Assembly (NCBI GenBank): GCA_024803745.1
Contig: JANJXV010000039.1
Span: 9,020,001 to 9,084,000, forward strand
Origin: Megascapheus bottae
Taxonomy: Eukaryota; Chordata; Mammalia; Rodentia; Geomyidae
Length of the DNA: 64,000 bases
Direction of reading: 5' to 3'
Part shown: piece after piece, positions 63,571 to 64,000 of the stretch
How the letters are laid out: each line of letters opens with the position of its first letter
Position numbering within the stretch: position 1 is the stretch's first letter
Position numbers and translations under genes: made by a program
The notes under the pieces: generated by a model
Databases searched by the model: none
Told to the model about the DNA's origin: nothing
The model's input: the letters and a program-made list of their open reading frames with translations, nothing else

Positions 63571-64000
63571 AATAAAAACAAAAAGCTTTCACTTATATGG
63601 TCACAAGCTGCAAATGTCATACAAATTCAGTATGTTCCTATAATACTGTTAGGTTTCATGAGAAAACATTATTGATCATAATTCTGTGCAAAAACAGTTG
63701 ACATCACAGAAATATGAAAAAAGCCATCAATACAATGGTTATTCAAATATAAGGGAATTTGCAATTGATTCTAGTCTGGACGCACTGGAAAAGAGGGCAA
63801 AACCTGGCCGTTAACCCAGGATTTTCTGAATTGTTGCTAGCATCCAGCCTAAGTAACTGCAGGACTCATAATCATCTTTGCTACCTATGCATAAGCAGAA
63901 GCAAACAACTGCCACCAGGGGGCACCACATTGCAGCCAGGACAAAAATGATAGGCAACAAAACTCAACTCATTATGCTGGATCCTCCCACTTACAACGAC

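Larger units (their letters stand above)
57100..64000 (-). other. LSM14A: LSM14A gene, 3' end
   Basis: LSM14A (RAP55A) is a P-body RNA-binding protein with an N-terminal LSm domain, FFD/TFG motifs binding the decapping and DDX6 machinery, and RGG boxes. Only its last two coding exons are here; the upstream exons lie beyond the right edge. It runs in the same direction as GARRE1 and ends about 8.5 kb before the GARRE1 promoter. Confidence 0.93.

Overview
This is a mammalian nuclear window, almost certainly from a rodent of the superfamily Geomyoidea (kangaroo rats, pocket mice, pocket gophers). The evidence is well over a hundred SINEs. One very common class is a dimer: a tRNA-Ala/ID-like left monomer (A box TGGCCTAGTGG, B box GGTTCGATTCC) joined to a right 'Geo' monomer. 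That matches the published IDL-Geo SINE of Geomyoidea. An equally common class carries a B1-like left half joined to the same Geo module; I call it B1-Geo here. Older ID monomers, B1 monomers and a few MIR/L2-like relics lie underneath. SINE edges are approximate (about ±10 bases) unless target-site duplications (TSDs) are quoted. Small or very decayed pieces may be missing.

Two protein-coding genes are present, both read on the minus strand. GARRE1 (KIAA0355; granule-associated Rac and RHOG effector) occupies the left three quarters. Its CpG-island promoter is near 48.6 kb and its start codon is at 26,912. Seven coding exons run leftward: 26,912-26,418; 11,506-11,297; 9,549-9,409; 9,183-9,088; 8,991-8,830; 7,603-7,445; 3,992-3,895. 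They encode the first 453 residues plus two bases of the next codon. The rest of the roughly 1,070-residue protein lies beyond the left edge. LSM14A enters from the right with its RGG-box exon (63,102-62,871) and its terminal exon: seven codons, a stop at 59,058-59,056, then a 3' UTR of about 1.9 kb reaching about 57.1 kb. The gene order LSM14A then GARRE1, same strand, matches human chromosome 19q13 as I remember it. Both products are linked to P-bodies and cytoplasmic mRNP granules.

Layout: 1-3.9 kb, GARRE1 intron; 3.9-11.5 kb, six GARRE1 exons separated by short SINE-filled introns; 11.5-26.4 kb, a large intron holding a solo retroviral LTR (19,188-19,601); 26.4-26.9 kb, first coding exon; 27-48.57 kb, intron 1; 47.74-48.87 kb, CpG island and promoter; 49-57.1 kb, intergenic SINE field; 57.1-64 kb, the 3' end of LSM14A.

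The non-genic structure is mostly a record of retrotransposition: nested insertions with clear TSDs, same-strand IDL-Geo clusters, internally deleted dimers, Geo-duplicated B1-Geo copies, and three copies of an L1-like 3' tail. I found no CRISPR, phage, plasmid or bacterial features and no convincing undescribed molecular system. The most interesting items are the SINE architecture, the solo LTR, a 22-bp perfect hairpin in an LSM14A intron, and an unbroken run of phase-0 GARRE1 exons.
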